Below, in pieces: positions 52,030-60,984 of a stretch of DNA of 64,000 nucleotides. The DNA is from Thiocapsa bogorovii. GTDB lineage: Bacteria > Pseudomonadota > Gammaproteobacteria > Chromatiales > Chromatiaceae. The DNA lies in the NCBI RefSeq assembly GCF_021228795.1, contig NZ_CP089309.1:3162001-3226000 (forward strand), given 5' to 3'. The translations under genes were made by a program, and so were the position numbers. Each line of letters opens with the position of its first letter. The first letter of the stretch is position 1. Under the pieces are notes generated by a model, which was not told the DNA's origin, searched no databases, and saw nothing but the letters and a program-made list of their open reading frames with translations.

Positions 52030-52653
52030 TGCGCAAGAGTTCCTTGGGAGAAAGGAAGGGCCGATCCGGAATCGTTTGCGGGACCAAAAGGCCTGAAACC
52101 GGGGCGTCGATCATCGTAGCGACCGTGCCGCCGCGGGACAAGCCCGGCCGAGGCGTCCCGGTCACGATGCCGAGGGCAATCGCACCGCATCTGCGGCAAT
52201 GTCGGCACTCGCTTCCGGCAGGGAATGCGGACGCGCTGCACTTGGGCGATTTCCGAGAGAGGAACTGCTCTTCAGTGACGACCGCTCGGGCGGCGACCTC
52301 TGATGACGCGCGCCAACTGGCCGGGAAGCTGGTTGGTCATTTCGGCCATCGTGGCACGTGGCGCGGAGCGCCATGGGGAATGCGTGACACCTCGGAGCGG
52401 ATGTCACGAGCTCTTGTTGATGTCATGAACCTCCGTTGGTTGCATGAGTTTTGCTCAACGTTCGGTGGCCGGCCTAATGAGCCGGGCATGGCGAGCCCGC
52501 GGTCCTCTTCGTTGACACTGATTTGCGGCGAATGCTAGGTTCGTCGCGCTCGCGCGGGACGGCCGCATAACGGTCCCGCGTGTTGCGTCCTGCAATAGAG
52601 AATCTCCGCGGAGCCGCTATGAGAGTCGCTACACCGACGCGTTTTCCTGCGTC
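52030..52653. other. gene-free region with a single copy of the GGCGATTTCC end
   Basis: About 620 bases with no supported gene. GGCGATTTCC followed by GAGAGA at 52245-52254 matches the ends of the short repeat elements at 30.6 and 49.5 kb, but no inverted partner was found downstream, so it is a solo end or a broken copy. The promoter of the GT4 gene at 52654 should lie at the right edge. Confidence 0.45.
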
Positions 52654-53841
52654 ATGCTGAAAAAGCCGCGTGTCGGTTTGATCGGGGAATTCGGAGATTT
52701 CGGCGGCACGACGGTATCTTCCGGACATCTATCGGAACTCTTGAGCGACTCCCTCGAGATGGTCCCGATCCGCTTTGCAATGTCGGGCGCCGAGGAGGAC
52801 TGGGCCGGAAGGGTCGAGGTCCGGGAACGTCCCGGTCGCAGCCCGGCGTATGTCGTCTTTGCCGCGGACTTCAATATCGAGCGCATCCTCGTCCCCGAGC
52901 TCGGCGACCAGATGCTCAACAAGGAGCTGCGGGTACGCTCTTGGGCGGAGCAAGCCCTAAGCATTGCCCGGCGCGAGCGCCTCGACGCCATCCATGTCTA
53001 CGGCGGATACGGCGAGCTGGCCTTCATCGGGGCCTATGTCTCTGCACTCATCGACAAACCCTTGGTGCTGACCTTTTGCGGCCAGGACCTTGAGCGGCGC
53101 ATCTTCGGCGCGGCCTACCCCCATCTCAAGGCAGCCGCGGAGCAGGCTGTGTTGGTGACCTGCAAGTCCGAAAAGGCACAGCGCATCGTCGAGCGCTTGC
53201 TGCGGCCCGCGGCGCCGATCCGGATCATCCGCAATCACGTCGCCGAGGCGGATTTCGACCTTGAGGCGGTCGTGGAGCGCCGGGGCGATGACCCGGTCAT
53301 CGGATGTTTCGGCGAGTTTCGGCGTGTGGTCGGTCTCGACGTCCTCTTGTGTGCCTACGGGACGCTGGTGACGCAACGCCCGCTGACCCTCGCGCTCGGC
53401 GGTCCGATTCGAGCGACCGAAGCGGCCTACTTCAATCGACGGATCGAGGCCCTGCCGGAACAGGCCCGGGTTTGGCGGATGGGCCGAATACCGCACGCGC
53501 GGATGCTGGCCGCTTGCCGCGCCTGCGATCTGATCGTTGCGCCCTCCTATGCGGACACCTCGCCGTTCAAGGTGCTCGAGGCGATGCTCGCAGGTGTCCC
53601 GCTGGTCACGACCACCGCGGGCGGCATCCCGGAGCTGGTTACCCCCGAGCACGAGGCGCTGTTGATCGAGCCTGGCGATGCCGAGGGACTTGCGCAGGCC
53701 ATCGCCCGGATTCTCGATGATCCGGAGCTCGGCAGATCTCTAGCCGAGCGGGCGCGTGCGCGCGTTCTTTCCGAATTCACGCGGGAGCGCGAACGCGGCG
53801 ACTGGCTCGCAGCATACCGGGCTTCGGAGATCTTGGCTTAG
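52654..53841 (+). CDS. family 4 glycosyltransferase
   Basis: 395 residues. The acceptor domain opens RVGLIGEFGDFGGTTVSSGH, and LDAIHVYGGYGELAFIGAYV and LVLTFCGQDLERR follow. The donor domain has PVIGCFGEFRRVVGLDVLLC near 211 and a TSPFKVLEAMLAGVPLVTTT stretch where the usual first Glu is replaced by Thr-Ser. The second Glu of the pair remains. The weak first position could mean altered donor binding. It stands alone between the LiaF-like protein and a convergent methyltransferase. Confidence 0.82.
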   Translation: MLKKPRVGLIGEFGDFGGTTVSSGHLSELLSDSLEMVPIRFAMSGAEEDWAGRVEVRERPGRSPAYVVFAADFNIERILVPELGDQMLNKELRVRSWAEQALSIARRERLDAIHVYGGYGELAFIGAYVSALIDKPLVLTFCGQDLERRIFGAAYPHLKAAAEQAVLVTCKSEKAQRIVERLLRPAAPIRIIRNHVAEADFDLEAVVERRGDDPVIGCFGEFRRVVGLDVLLCAYGTLVTQRPLTLALGGPIRATEAAYFNRRIEALPEQARVWRMGRIPHARMLAACRACDLIVAPSYADTSPFKVLEAMLAGVPLVTTTAGGIPELVTPEHEALLIEPGDAEGLAQAIARILDDPELGRSLAERARARVLSEFTRERERGDWLAAYRASEILA

Positions 53842-53882
53842 CGTCACCTGACGCGCGGAGGTACACAGGCGCAACCCGGCCT

Positions 53883-54518
53883 TCAGGCCTGCGCAAGCTC
53901 ATGCAGACAAAAGATGTCGTCCGTGCCGAGTCGCGCGATCTTCGTGTAACCACGGTCGTTCATCAGGTCGTCGATCGCGTAGTTGTCGAAGTTGTTCTCG
54001 ATACAGAATACAGAGACCCGAACGCGCTCCCAGGGGAAGGCCCGCATGATCTTCGCCTCGGTCCCCTCGGTATCGATGCTCATGAAATCGACCTGATCGA
54101 GCGGATGGCGATCGAGCAGCCACGCCAAGTCACGCACCTCGACCTCGATCTCGTGCACGGATTCCTGCGGGAGATGACCTTGAATCCTTTCGCGATGCTG
54201 TGGCTCGATGTCCGCGGCGATGCCGGACCAGCCGAGAAACCCGCCGATGATCTGAACGAACGGCATCCGCCCGTGGCAGTCGGAGAGGGCGACGTTCTCC
54301 TTAATCGCATCGGGGCGATTCTTGACGAGCCGTGCGAAGGCGACCGGATTCGGCTCGATCAGGATCCCGTTCCAGCCAAGCTCGCGCTCGAAAAACAGGG
54401 TATTGCTGTCGATGACCCCGTCGAGTGCGCCGAACTCGATGAAAGTCCCCGATCTGTGGTCCTTGAAAAAACGCTCGTGGATGAACTGATCTTGGCCGTG
54501 TTGCGAGTGGTAGCTCAT
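53883..54518 (-). CDS. FkbM-family methyltransferase
   Basis: 211 residues from the ATG at 54518. The start SYHSQHGQDQFIHERFFKDH is typical of FkbM-like enzymes of glycan loci. The SAM site is GTFIEFGALDGVIDSNTLFF (about 24-43), and VDFMSIDTEGTEAKIMRAFP holds the family's conserved IDTEG. These enzymes O-methylate sugar hydroxyls. Convergent with the GT4 gene and divergent from the TPR glycosyltransferase. Confidence 0.85.
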   Translation of the reverse strand: MSYHSQHGQDQFIHERFFKDHRSGTFIEFGALDGVIDSNTLFFERELGWNGILIEPNPVAFARLVKNRPDAIKENVALSDCHGRMPFVQIIGGFLGWSGIAADIEPQHRERIQGHLPQESVHEIEVEVRDLAWLLDRHPLDQVDFMSIDTEGTEAKIMRAFPWERVRVSVFCIENNFDNYAIDDLMNDRGYTKIARLGTDDIFCLHELAQA

Positions 54519-54715
54519 CGGATCTTCTCTGGATGTCGATGTCCCGTGCATCAGTCTTGTCGATCGACCGAAACCCCGTGGATCCGCGGCCGGCGCGGCA
54601 TACAAGGCTCTCCGCGACTCCGGTCGGCGTCGAGGTTTTGGGTTTGCGACGTCGGTTGGTCACATTTCGAATGCGGCGCCATAATAGCGCGGATGACGTA
54701 ATCTAGGTTCACCGA

Positions 54716-57082
54716 ATGAAATCGCGTGTATCCAAAAGCCTGATGGCGCCCCAGCCGCCGCGTGACGATGTGCGAAGGCGCTTTATGCAGGCGCGCGAGC
54801 ATTACGGGGCCGGGCGGCTCGACGAGGCCGAGCGTGCACTTCGCAAGGTCCTCAAGCGGGCACCGAAGGCCCCGCAGGCGCTTGCTCTGATGGGCCAGAT
54901 CGCCGCTCGGCGCGGCTCGTTGGAGGAGGCCGAGCAATGGCTGCGGCAATGCACGGTCGCAGCCCCGGATCATCTGCCGGCACGGATCAATCTCGGCAAT
55001 CTGCTCCTGTCGCGCGGGGATCCGGCGGCAGCCGAGGCCTGCTATACGGCCGCGATCCGTCTCGAGCCACGCCATCCGGTCGCACATTACAACCGGGGGT
55101 GTTGTCTCAGTGCGCTCGGTCGCCTGCAGGATGCGATGGATGCCTATCGCGAATCCATCCGGTTGAAGCCGGACTTCGCCGAGCCCGCGATCAACCTCGC
55201 GTCCGTGCTCTGCGAGTGCGAGCGCTATGCCGAGGCGGAGGCGATCTATCGCGATCTCATTCGCACGCATCCGGGGCGTGCCGACGTCCGTTTGCAGCTC
55301 GGCAAGGTCTGCCACCTCACGGGGCGTTTCGGCGAGGCGCGCGAGCATTACGAGGCGATCCTCCGCGCGAGCCCCAACAACGCCGGTGCCCGGCTCGCCT
55401 TGGCTTCGGCCTTGTTGGTCGATCATCGCGTCGCGGAGGCGGGGGAGTTGATCAAACAGGCCGGGTCATCGGGAGGTGCCCGCAAGACCGAGCTCTTGAT
55501 CGCACTTGCCTCGCTGCGAGCCGCGCAAGGCGATCCGCGTTCGGCCATCAAACACCTGACGGACGCGATCGAGGCGGGCGCGGCCGCGCCGCAGCATTTC
55601 CTGACCCTGGCGGGTTGGTACGGGGAGATCAGGGATCGCGCGAAGGCTGTCGCGGTGCTCGAGCAGAGCCTCGCGCGCTTCGGCGAGCGGCCCGCCGGGC
55701 TGCTGCCCGCGCTCGTCGTCAACCAGCGCTATCTCTGCGACTGGCGGGGGTCCGAAGAGCGTCTCGGGCGTCTGCTCGAGCAGCTGCGGGGTCCGTCCCC
55801 GCCGCCCATCTCGGCGTTTGCCGCGCTCTTTCTCCCCGGCTTGACCGCCTCGGATCTGCAGCGGTTGACAAGGGCCGAGGCGCGGCGCTTCGATGCGAGT
55901 GCTGCATCCGTGCTCCCGGCGCGCTCGTCCGTCGCCCCGTCCCCGCGGCGTCTGCGCATCGGTTATCTCTCGGCGGACCTGCACGAGCATGCAACGGCCT
56001 ATCTCACGGCCTCCGTCTTCGAGGCGCACGATCGCGAGCGCTTCGAGGTCTTCGCCTACTCCTACGGGCCCGATGATCAAAGTGCGACGCGCCGCCGTTT
56101 GATCGATGCCTTCGAGCACTTCGTCGATATCCGCGAGCTCGGCCATACGCAGGCCGCGACGCGGATCAGGGACGACGAGATCGACATCCTCGTCGACCTG
56201 AAAGGCTATACCCGCGGGGCGCGCACCGAGATCCTCGCCCTGCGGCCGGCCCCGATTCAGGTCAACTGGCTGGGATATCCGGGGACGATGGCCGTGCCCT
56301 TCATGGACTATTTGATTGCCGATCCTGTGGTGATTCCGCCCGAGCAGGCCTCGAGCTACGACGAGGCGCTGGCCTATCTGCCGGATGCCTATGCGCCTGT
56401 CGATCCGCACCGCCACATCGCGGAGACACCCCGCCGTGCCGCCGCGGGTTTGCCGGATGATGGCTTCGTCTTCTGCTGCTTCAACAACCCGCGCAAGATC
56501 ACACCTGAGGTCTTCGAGCGCTGGTGCCGTTTACTGCAAGCGGTGCCCGGATCTCTGCTGTGGTTGTTCGCGTCCCAGGACGCGGCGATCGATAACCTAA
56601 AACAAGAGGCCGAGCGCCGCGGGATTGATCCGCGGCGTTTGGTGCTCGCGCAGCGAGTCCCGCAGCCGGAACATCTGGCCCGGTTGGCCTTGGCGGATCT
56701 GATGCTCGATACACTGCCCTACAACGCCCACACGACGGCATCGGATGCACTCTGGATGGGGGTGCCCGTGCTGACCTGCGTCGGCGACACCTTTGCGTCG
56801 CGGGTCGCGGCAAGCCTGCTGCACGCAGCGGGGCTGCCCGAGCTGATCACCTCGAGCCTGGACGCTTACGAAGCGAAGGCACTGCGCCTGGCGACGGATC
56901 CGCTCGCCTTGGCCGAGGTGCGGCAGCGCCTGGCGCTCGCCCGGGAGACCGCCCCCTATTTCGACCCCTCGGGTTTTGCGCGACACCTCGAAGCACTCTA
57001 CGTGCGGATGCACGAGCGCCTGGCCGCCGGACTGGTCCCGCAGATGCTCGTGCCCGATCAGGGCCAGGCCAGCGGGGTTTGA
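54716..57082 (+). CDS. TPR protein with O-GlcNAc transferase (SPINDLY/GT41)-like domain
   Basis: 788 residues. Residues about 20-330 are tetratricopeptide repeats (LGNLLLSRGDPAAAEACYTA, YNRGCCLSALGRLQDAMDAY and others). The GT41 catalytic part covers about 415-770, with IGYLSADLHEHATAYL near 420-435. The second His takes the place of the catalytic His of HPV in OGT, but the following Pro-Val is replaced. LVDLKGYTRGARTEILALRP, VNWLGYPGTMAVPFMDYLIA and DTLPYNAHTTASDALWMGVP match the donor site. Bacterial members O-glycosylate proteins such as flagellin or adhesins. Its end overlaps the convergent sulfotransferase gene by 25 bases. Confidence 0.88.
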   Translation: MKSRVSKSLMAPQPPRDDVRRRFMQAREHYGAGRLDEAERALRKVLKRAPKAPQALALMGQIAARRGSLEEAEQWLRQCTVAAPDHLPARINLGNLLLSRGDPAAAEACYTAAIRLEPRHPVAHYNRGCCLSALGRLQDAMDAYRESIRLKPDFAEPAINLASVLCECERYAEAEAIYRDLIRTHPGRADVRLQLGKVCHLTGRFGEAREHYEAILRASPNNAGARLALASALLVDHRVAEAGELIKQAGSSGGARKTELLIALASLRAAQGDPRSAIKHLTDAIEAGAAAPQHFLTLAGWYGEIRDRAKAVAVLEQSLARFGERPAGLLPALVVNQRYLCDWRGSEERLGRLLEQLRGPSPPPISAFAALFLPGLTASDLQRLTRAEARRFDASAASVLPARSSVAPSPRRLRIGYLSADLHEHATAYLTASVFEAHDRERFEVFAYSYGPDDQSATRRRLIDAFEHFVDIRELGHTQAATRIRDDEIDILVDLKGYTRGARTEILALRPAPIQVNWLGYPGTMAVPFMDYLIADPVVIPPEQASSYDEALAYLPDAYAPVDPHRHIAETPRRAAAGLPDDGFVFCCFNNPRKITPEVFERWCRLLQAVPGSLLWLFASQDAAIDNLKQEAERRGIDPRRLVLAQRVPQPEHLARLALADLMLDTLPYNAHTTASDALWMGVPVLTCVGDTFASRVAASLLHAAGLPELITSSLDAYEAKALRLATDPLALAEVRQRLALARETAPYFDPSGFARHLEALYVRMHERLAAGLVPQMLVPDQGQASGV

Positions 57083-57900
57083 CGCCGTTTGTTCACCGTT
57101 CTGAGGACATACCCGGTGCAATGCTCAGGAGGAATACTCGGATTCGGCGCCAGGTCCCAAGCGTCGCGGTAGCCGTAGTGCGCCATATAGTCTCGGAAGA
57201 ACGGCTCGAACAACGCCACATCCGTCTCGGTAAGCCAGTGCCGCCAGTTTCCATATCCCAATGTTCGGGGGACGTGGTCGATCTTGGTGGGCACTTGGGC
57301 GGAGCCGGTGAGCGGGAATCCGAGGTACGACTCCAGATCGGCCAGACGACCGTCGATGAAATCTTCGTAACGCACGACCAGGTGATCGCCGATCTCGGTC
57401 TCGAATAGCGGTAGCCAACGGAATTGGTCCCGCATCCAGTCTAGCTCTCGACGATACTCGTGATGATCGCTCAGCTCCAAGACGCGTTCGAGCAGGCTCG
57501 CCAGCGGGGTGCCCGCGGGGTCGGTCTCTTTCGCGTGCAGGCGCGCGAGGATGTCGACCATCTTGCCGTCGTCCTCGTAGATCGACGGTTCTTGCTGGAC
57601 GATGAAGAGTACGGCGCTGACGATCCAGTCGCGGGGGTCGCGCACCAGGACGATCTTGCGGTCGAAGCCGAGAAAGCTCGCGTATTTCTCGGCGGTGGTG
57701 CGCCCGTCGAACCAGGCGATGGTCTTGGCCAGCACCCATTGGTTGGCGTCTGCGTCTTCGGGCGTGTAGCTCGGTTTTTCGAAGATGCTCCTGAGCGGTC
57801 CCGAAACCGAGTTGGCGATCTTGGCATGGAGGCCCGACGTACCGGTCTTGTAGGGGCCGAAGATAACGATCTTCAAGGGTGATGTCGGCGTGGTCGACAT
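57058..57900 (-). CDS. sulfotransferase family protein
   Basis: 280 residues from the ATG at 57900. KIVIFGPYKTGTSGLHAKIA gives the PAPS loop near 14-22, and RKIVLVRDPRDWIVSAVLFI the 3'-phosphate site. HLVVRYEDFIDGRLADLESY is the usual YED segment. Single-domain enzyme, distinct from the tandem proteins upstream. Convergent with the O-GlcNAc-transferase-like gene, and divergent from the next gene with a 187-base gap. It probably sulfates a glycan. Confidence 0.82.
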   Translation of the reverse strand: MSTTPTSPLKIVIFGPYKTGTSGLHAKIANSVSGPLRSIFEKPSYTPEDADANQWVLAKTIAWFDGRTTAEKYASFLGFDRKIVLVRDPRDWIVSAVLFIVQQEPSIYEDDGKMVDILARLHAKETDPAGTPLASLLERVLELSDHHEYRRELDWMRDQFRWLPLFETEIGDHLVVRYEDFIDGRLADLESYLGFPLTGSAQVPTKIDHVPRTLGYGNWRHWLTETDVALFEPFFRDYMAHYGYRDAWDLAPNPSIPPEHCTGYVLRTVNKRRQTPLAWP

Positions 57901-58087
57901 GTGTAAGGTCCTGAGTTGGCTTGGCCCGGAGCGGACCATCGTGCGACCCGCCCAGGGTCGGGGAGGTCGTTTCTTTCACTGGGCGTTGGATCTCGATCGG
58001 TTTTGTTCTGTATCCTTGCGGTTCCCGAGCCCTCCCGACCTCGTTGCCGAAGCAGCCCGCCAGAACCGCGGAGTTTAATGGAGAAGT

Positions 58088-59308
58088 ATGCGCGTCGTCG
58101 TCTCGCTCACCACCATCCCCGGCCGGGAGGCGATGCTGAGCCGAGCCGTTGATTCGATTCTGCGCCAGACCAGTCCCCCCGATGCGATCTACCTGTGGCT
58201 GCCCGAGGAGCGTTTCGGGCCAACGGCTCGCCTTCCGAGCTTTCCCGGCGTCGTCGTGCGTGCCGGTCTCGATCTCGGGCCGGCGATGAAGCTCCTGCCG
58301 ACGTTGGAGGTCGAGACCGATCCCGAGACCCTGCTGATCCCCGTCGACGACGATATCGAGTATCCGCCCGAGCTGATCGAGAAGCTGGTCGCGACCTCGA
58401 CGCTTCTGCCCGAGCATGCGATCGGGTTCACGGGCTGGAGCTTGGAGGAGCGGCCTGACGGACCCGCGATTCGGCACTGGAACGAGCAGGAGCCTTCGGC
58501 CGGGATGCTGCAGCCGGTCCAGGTGTTGGAGGGCTATCGGGGGGTGCTGTACCGCAGACGCTTCTTCCAAAGCGACATCCGGGCGCATCTCGAAGCACTC
58601 GATGCCTTCCGGTACCACGACGATATCCTATTCAGCGGTTATCTCGCGAGCTGCGGCATCGCTCGCGTCGCTCAGTGGTTCGGATCCGTGTCGAGATCCG
58701 CCGACCGACTGTGGCTGCTGCATGGTCAAGATACCGGGCTGCATACTCGGCCGGACTGGTATGCGCGTGGCCGCGAGTGTCTCGCCTATTGGGCGCAGCG
58801 GGCCCCCGAGCTCATGGATCCGATTGCGGGACCGGCCGAGGGGACACGTCTTCAACTCGAGACGGGCGATCTCGCCCGCGTCGCATTTCTGCATCACGCC
58901 TCTTCGGCCTTGGACATCCCGGTTGAGATCGTACACGATACGTTTGATATGCCCTGGCCTTGGTCCGAGAGCACCTTTTCCGAGATCCTTATCCTCGACC
59001 CCGATCGCCTTGCGACGGCCCGGCAGGAGCAGTGGCTGACCGAATGTCGGAGGATTCTCGAGCCCGGCGGTCTTCTACGGGTCTTTTGGCCTGCATCGCC
59101 GGTTTCGTGCGAGACCGATACAGCGGGGTGCGAGAGCATGCGCTCCGAGTTCGATGCGGGGACGACATTGGCCCGCTTTCGAAGTCTGGCCGCCGATCAA
59201 GGCTGGCGAGCGGCCTGGACGACCGGCCGGGAAGGCGTGACGGCGACCCTGATCTCTGCATGCCGGGGTTCGAATCACGCCCTTCCAACCCAGGTCGTCA
59301 CGCGGTGA
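58088..59308 (+). CDS. two-domain protein: glycosyltransferase-like and methyltransferase-like
   Basis: 406 residues. The N-terminal half resembles GT-A enzymes: MRVVVSLTTIPGREAMLSRA, then LLIPVDDDIEYPPELIEKLV with the metal motif DDD at 87-89, and FRYHDDILFSGYLASCGI. The C-terminal part (about 255-395) recalls a SAM methyltransferase: DMPWPWSESTFSEILILDPD and then WLTECRRILEPGGLLRVFWP. However, no glycine-rich motif I is visible, so it may be a degenerate, non-catalytic domain. Stands alone with its own upstream gap. Confidence 0.65.
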   Translation: MRVVVSLTTIPGREAMLSRAVDSILRQTSPPDAIYLWLPEERFGPTARLPSFPGVVVRAGLDLGPAMKLLPTLEVETDPETLLIPVDDDIEYPPELIEKLVATSTLLPEHAIGFTGWSLEERPDGPAIRHWNEQEPSAGMLQPVQVLEGYRGVLYRRRFFQSDIRAHLEALDAFRYHDDILFSGYLASCGIARVAQWFGSVSRSADRLWLLHGQDTGLHTRPDWYARGRECLAYWAQRAPELMDPIAGPAEGTRLQLETGDLARVAFLHHASSALDIPVEIVHDTFDMPWPWSESTFSEILILDPDRLATARQEQWLTECRRILEPGGLLRVFWPASPVSCETDTAGCESMRSEFDAGTTLARFRSLAADQGWRAAWTTGREGVTATLISACRGSNHALPTQVVTR

Positions 59309-59610
59309 AACCCGTCGGATCAGTGTGTCATTTTGCCGACGATCATGCCTCGCCGATCGGGCCATCTGTCCGGGGCGTGTCCGCCACACTGCGGGGCGGT
59401 GAAAATGTGACAGATGCACGGTTGCAACAAAAAAGGCCCGCTTGAGGTTGACTTTCGGCAACGATGCGGCATACTTTGCATGCACCGCGAAGAGGTATTG
59501 CCGCAACTGTGTGGAACTCCTCGATCGACCGCCAGGGGGGCCAAACAATTGGGGTCGGCGCGGTCAGTCGGTCATCACATGTGAACTTGACAATGGAAGA
59601 GAGGCAAGTT
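59309..59610. other. leader region of the secreted protein gene
   Basis: About 300 bases without a gene. They hold the candidate promoter at 59448-59475 and a long 5' untranslated leader of roughly 130 bases before the ATG at 59611. A tRNA T-arm-like GGTTCGAATC at 59267 belongs to the preceding coding sequence and is not a tRNA. Confidence 0.45.
59448..59475 (+). promoter_or_regulatory. sigma-70-type promoter
   Basis: TTGACT (59448-59453) and CATACT (59470-59475) are separated by 16 bases, a good match to the -35 and -10 consensus, upstream of a gene that ends in a strong terminator. Confidence 0.5.
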
Positions 59611-60736
59611 ATGAGCTCAAACTTTAAAAAGCTGGCTATCGCGGCCGGTGTTTCGGCAGGCTTGGCAGTGGTCAGTGCGCCGTCCTATGCGGTCATCGCC
59701 GGCCCCGTCGGCGAAGCCCTGTTGATCCCGCTCGTTGCGCACGGCGGCGACCAGCCGCTGGCATCCAACACTATCATCCAGGTGACGATCCCGGGAACGG
59801 TCGGTTTCGACGGCATCCCGAACAACTTCACCGCTCCGCACACCACCCCGACCAACCCGGGCCCGACACTTTATCCCGAACGACCAAGACCTGGTTCCCG
59901 GTAACTTCATCCACTGGTACTGGTTCGACAAGGAAAGCGTCCATCGCTTGAACCGTATCGTCCCGGTCACGGCCGATGACGTCGTCGTTATCGACTGGTT
60001 GCAGGCCTCCGGCGGTGCCCGCGCGGGCGAGGAAGGCTACATGGTGATCGGTACCGAGACCGCTCGCACCGGTGCGGCGGCAGACTTCGCCATGTTCGGC
60101 GAGGCTTGGTTCGAGCTGTATGATCCGGAAACCGGCGTAGGCACTCTGGCTCCGATCCCGGTTCTGCCGATGAGCGACGGTGCCGATGGCGCGTTCGACA
60201 GCCCGGTTTCTGTGGCCGACAACGTTAAGTACAACTCGCAGGGTATCCCGCGCGCGGTCTCCCCGCTGATCAGCGGCATGCGTACTAACCGGTCCGACGG
60301 CATCCTGAACGACACGACCGTGTTCAACCTGGCGCTGTCCGATCGCAACTTCCCGAGCATCCATGTCGTGTGGCTTGACGTGAATCTCGGTAACGACGGC
60401 GTTGGCCTCGGCGTCGACGTCTTCGACAGCGACGAGCTCAGCTGCTCCAGCTCCGTCGATCTCCCGTACGAACTGAACGTGATCTATGTTCCCGAGGCGT
60501 TTGGCGATACCGACGGCAATGAGTTCGTAGATGACACGAATGCATTCTGCTTGCCGACCGCGGCTGCAGCGACCGAGGTCGGTTTCGTGACCTACTACAT
60601 CCCCGAGTACATCGACACGAACATCAACCAAGCTGAGTCCGCCGGCGTGGCCTTCAGCATCTTGATGGACTGGGATGCGATCGACAACCTGAGGTTCACC
60701 ACCTCGCTGGGCCAAGAGCGCGGCACCTACAAGTAA
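59611..60736 (+). pseudogene. secreted protein gene with a one-base frameshift
   Basis: The ATG at 59611 follows GAGAGG. A signal peptide (MSSNFKKLAIAAGVSAGLAV, cut after SYA) precedes a beta-rich exported protein starting VIAGPVGEALLIPLVAHGGD. Near 59865-59875 (CCGGGCCCGAC) the frame breaks: the first frame stops at 59902, whereas the neighbouring frame continues without a gap (FIPNDQDLVPGNFIHWYWFD) to the TAA at 60736. Restored length is about 374 residues. The long clean second part means the shift is recent or a sequencing error. The second part has Cys-containing acidic loops and no C-terminal sorting tail. Family not recognised. Confidence 0.7.
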
Positions 60737-60757
60737 GCCGTTCTTCTTGCCCTGAAG

Positions 60758-60794
60758 AGACGATGCGCAGCAATGTGCATCGTCTTTTTTTTTT
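60758..60794 (+). terminator. rho-independent terminator
   Basis: A perfect nine-base stem AGACGATGC/GCATCGTCT with a ten-base loop is followed by ten T residues, starting 22 bases after the stop of the secreted protein gene. Confidence 0.92.
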
Positions 60795-60984
60795 GCTCGA
60801 TTACGGCCGAAGTTTCCACGGGCTGGCCGACGCGCGGTCTCCGCCGCATGTCGAGCACAGTCGCTCCGACGTCACTCGACCGCGATTTCCTCCGTTTGAG
60901 TTTTGGAAACGAGTTTGCCGAGTCCCTCGGCAATTGCTCGAGTGGTATCATATTCGGCCCGCGGTCGAACGGATCAACAGGCCC

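Noticed and set aside
53829-53860. Short inverted repeat GCGTCA/TGACGC after the GT4 gene as a terminator
   Set aside because: Only a six-base stem with a two-base loop and no T tract.
59267-59285. GGTTCGAATC resembling a tRNA T-arm
   Set aside because: The flanks do not pair as a T stem and no acceptor or anticodon arm is present; it is inside a coding sequence.
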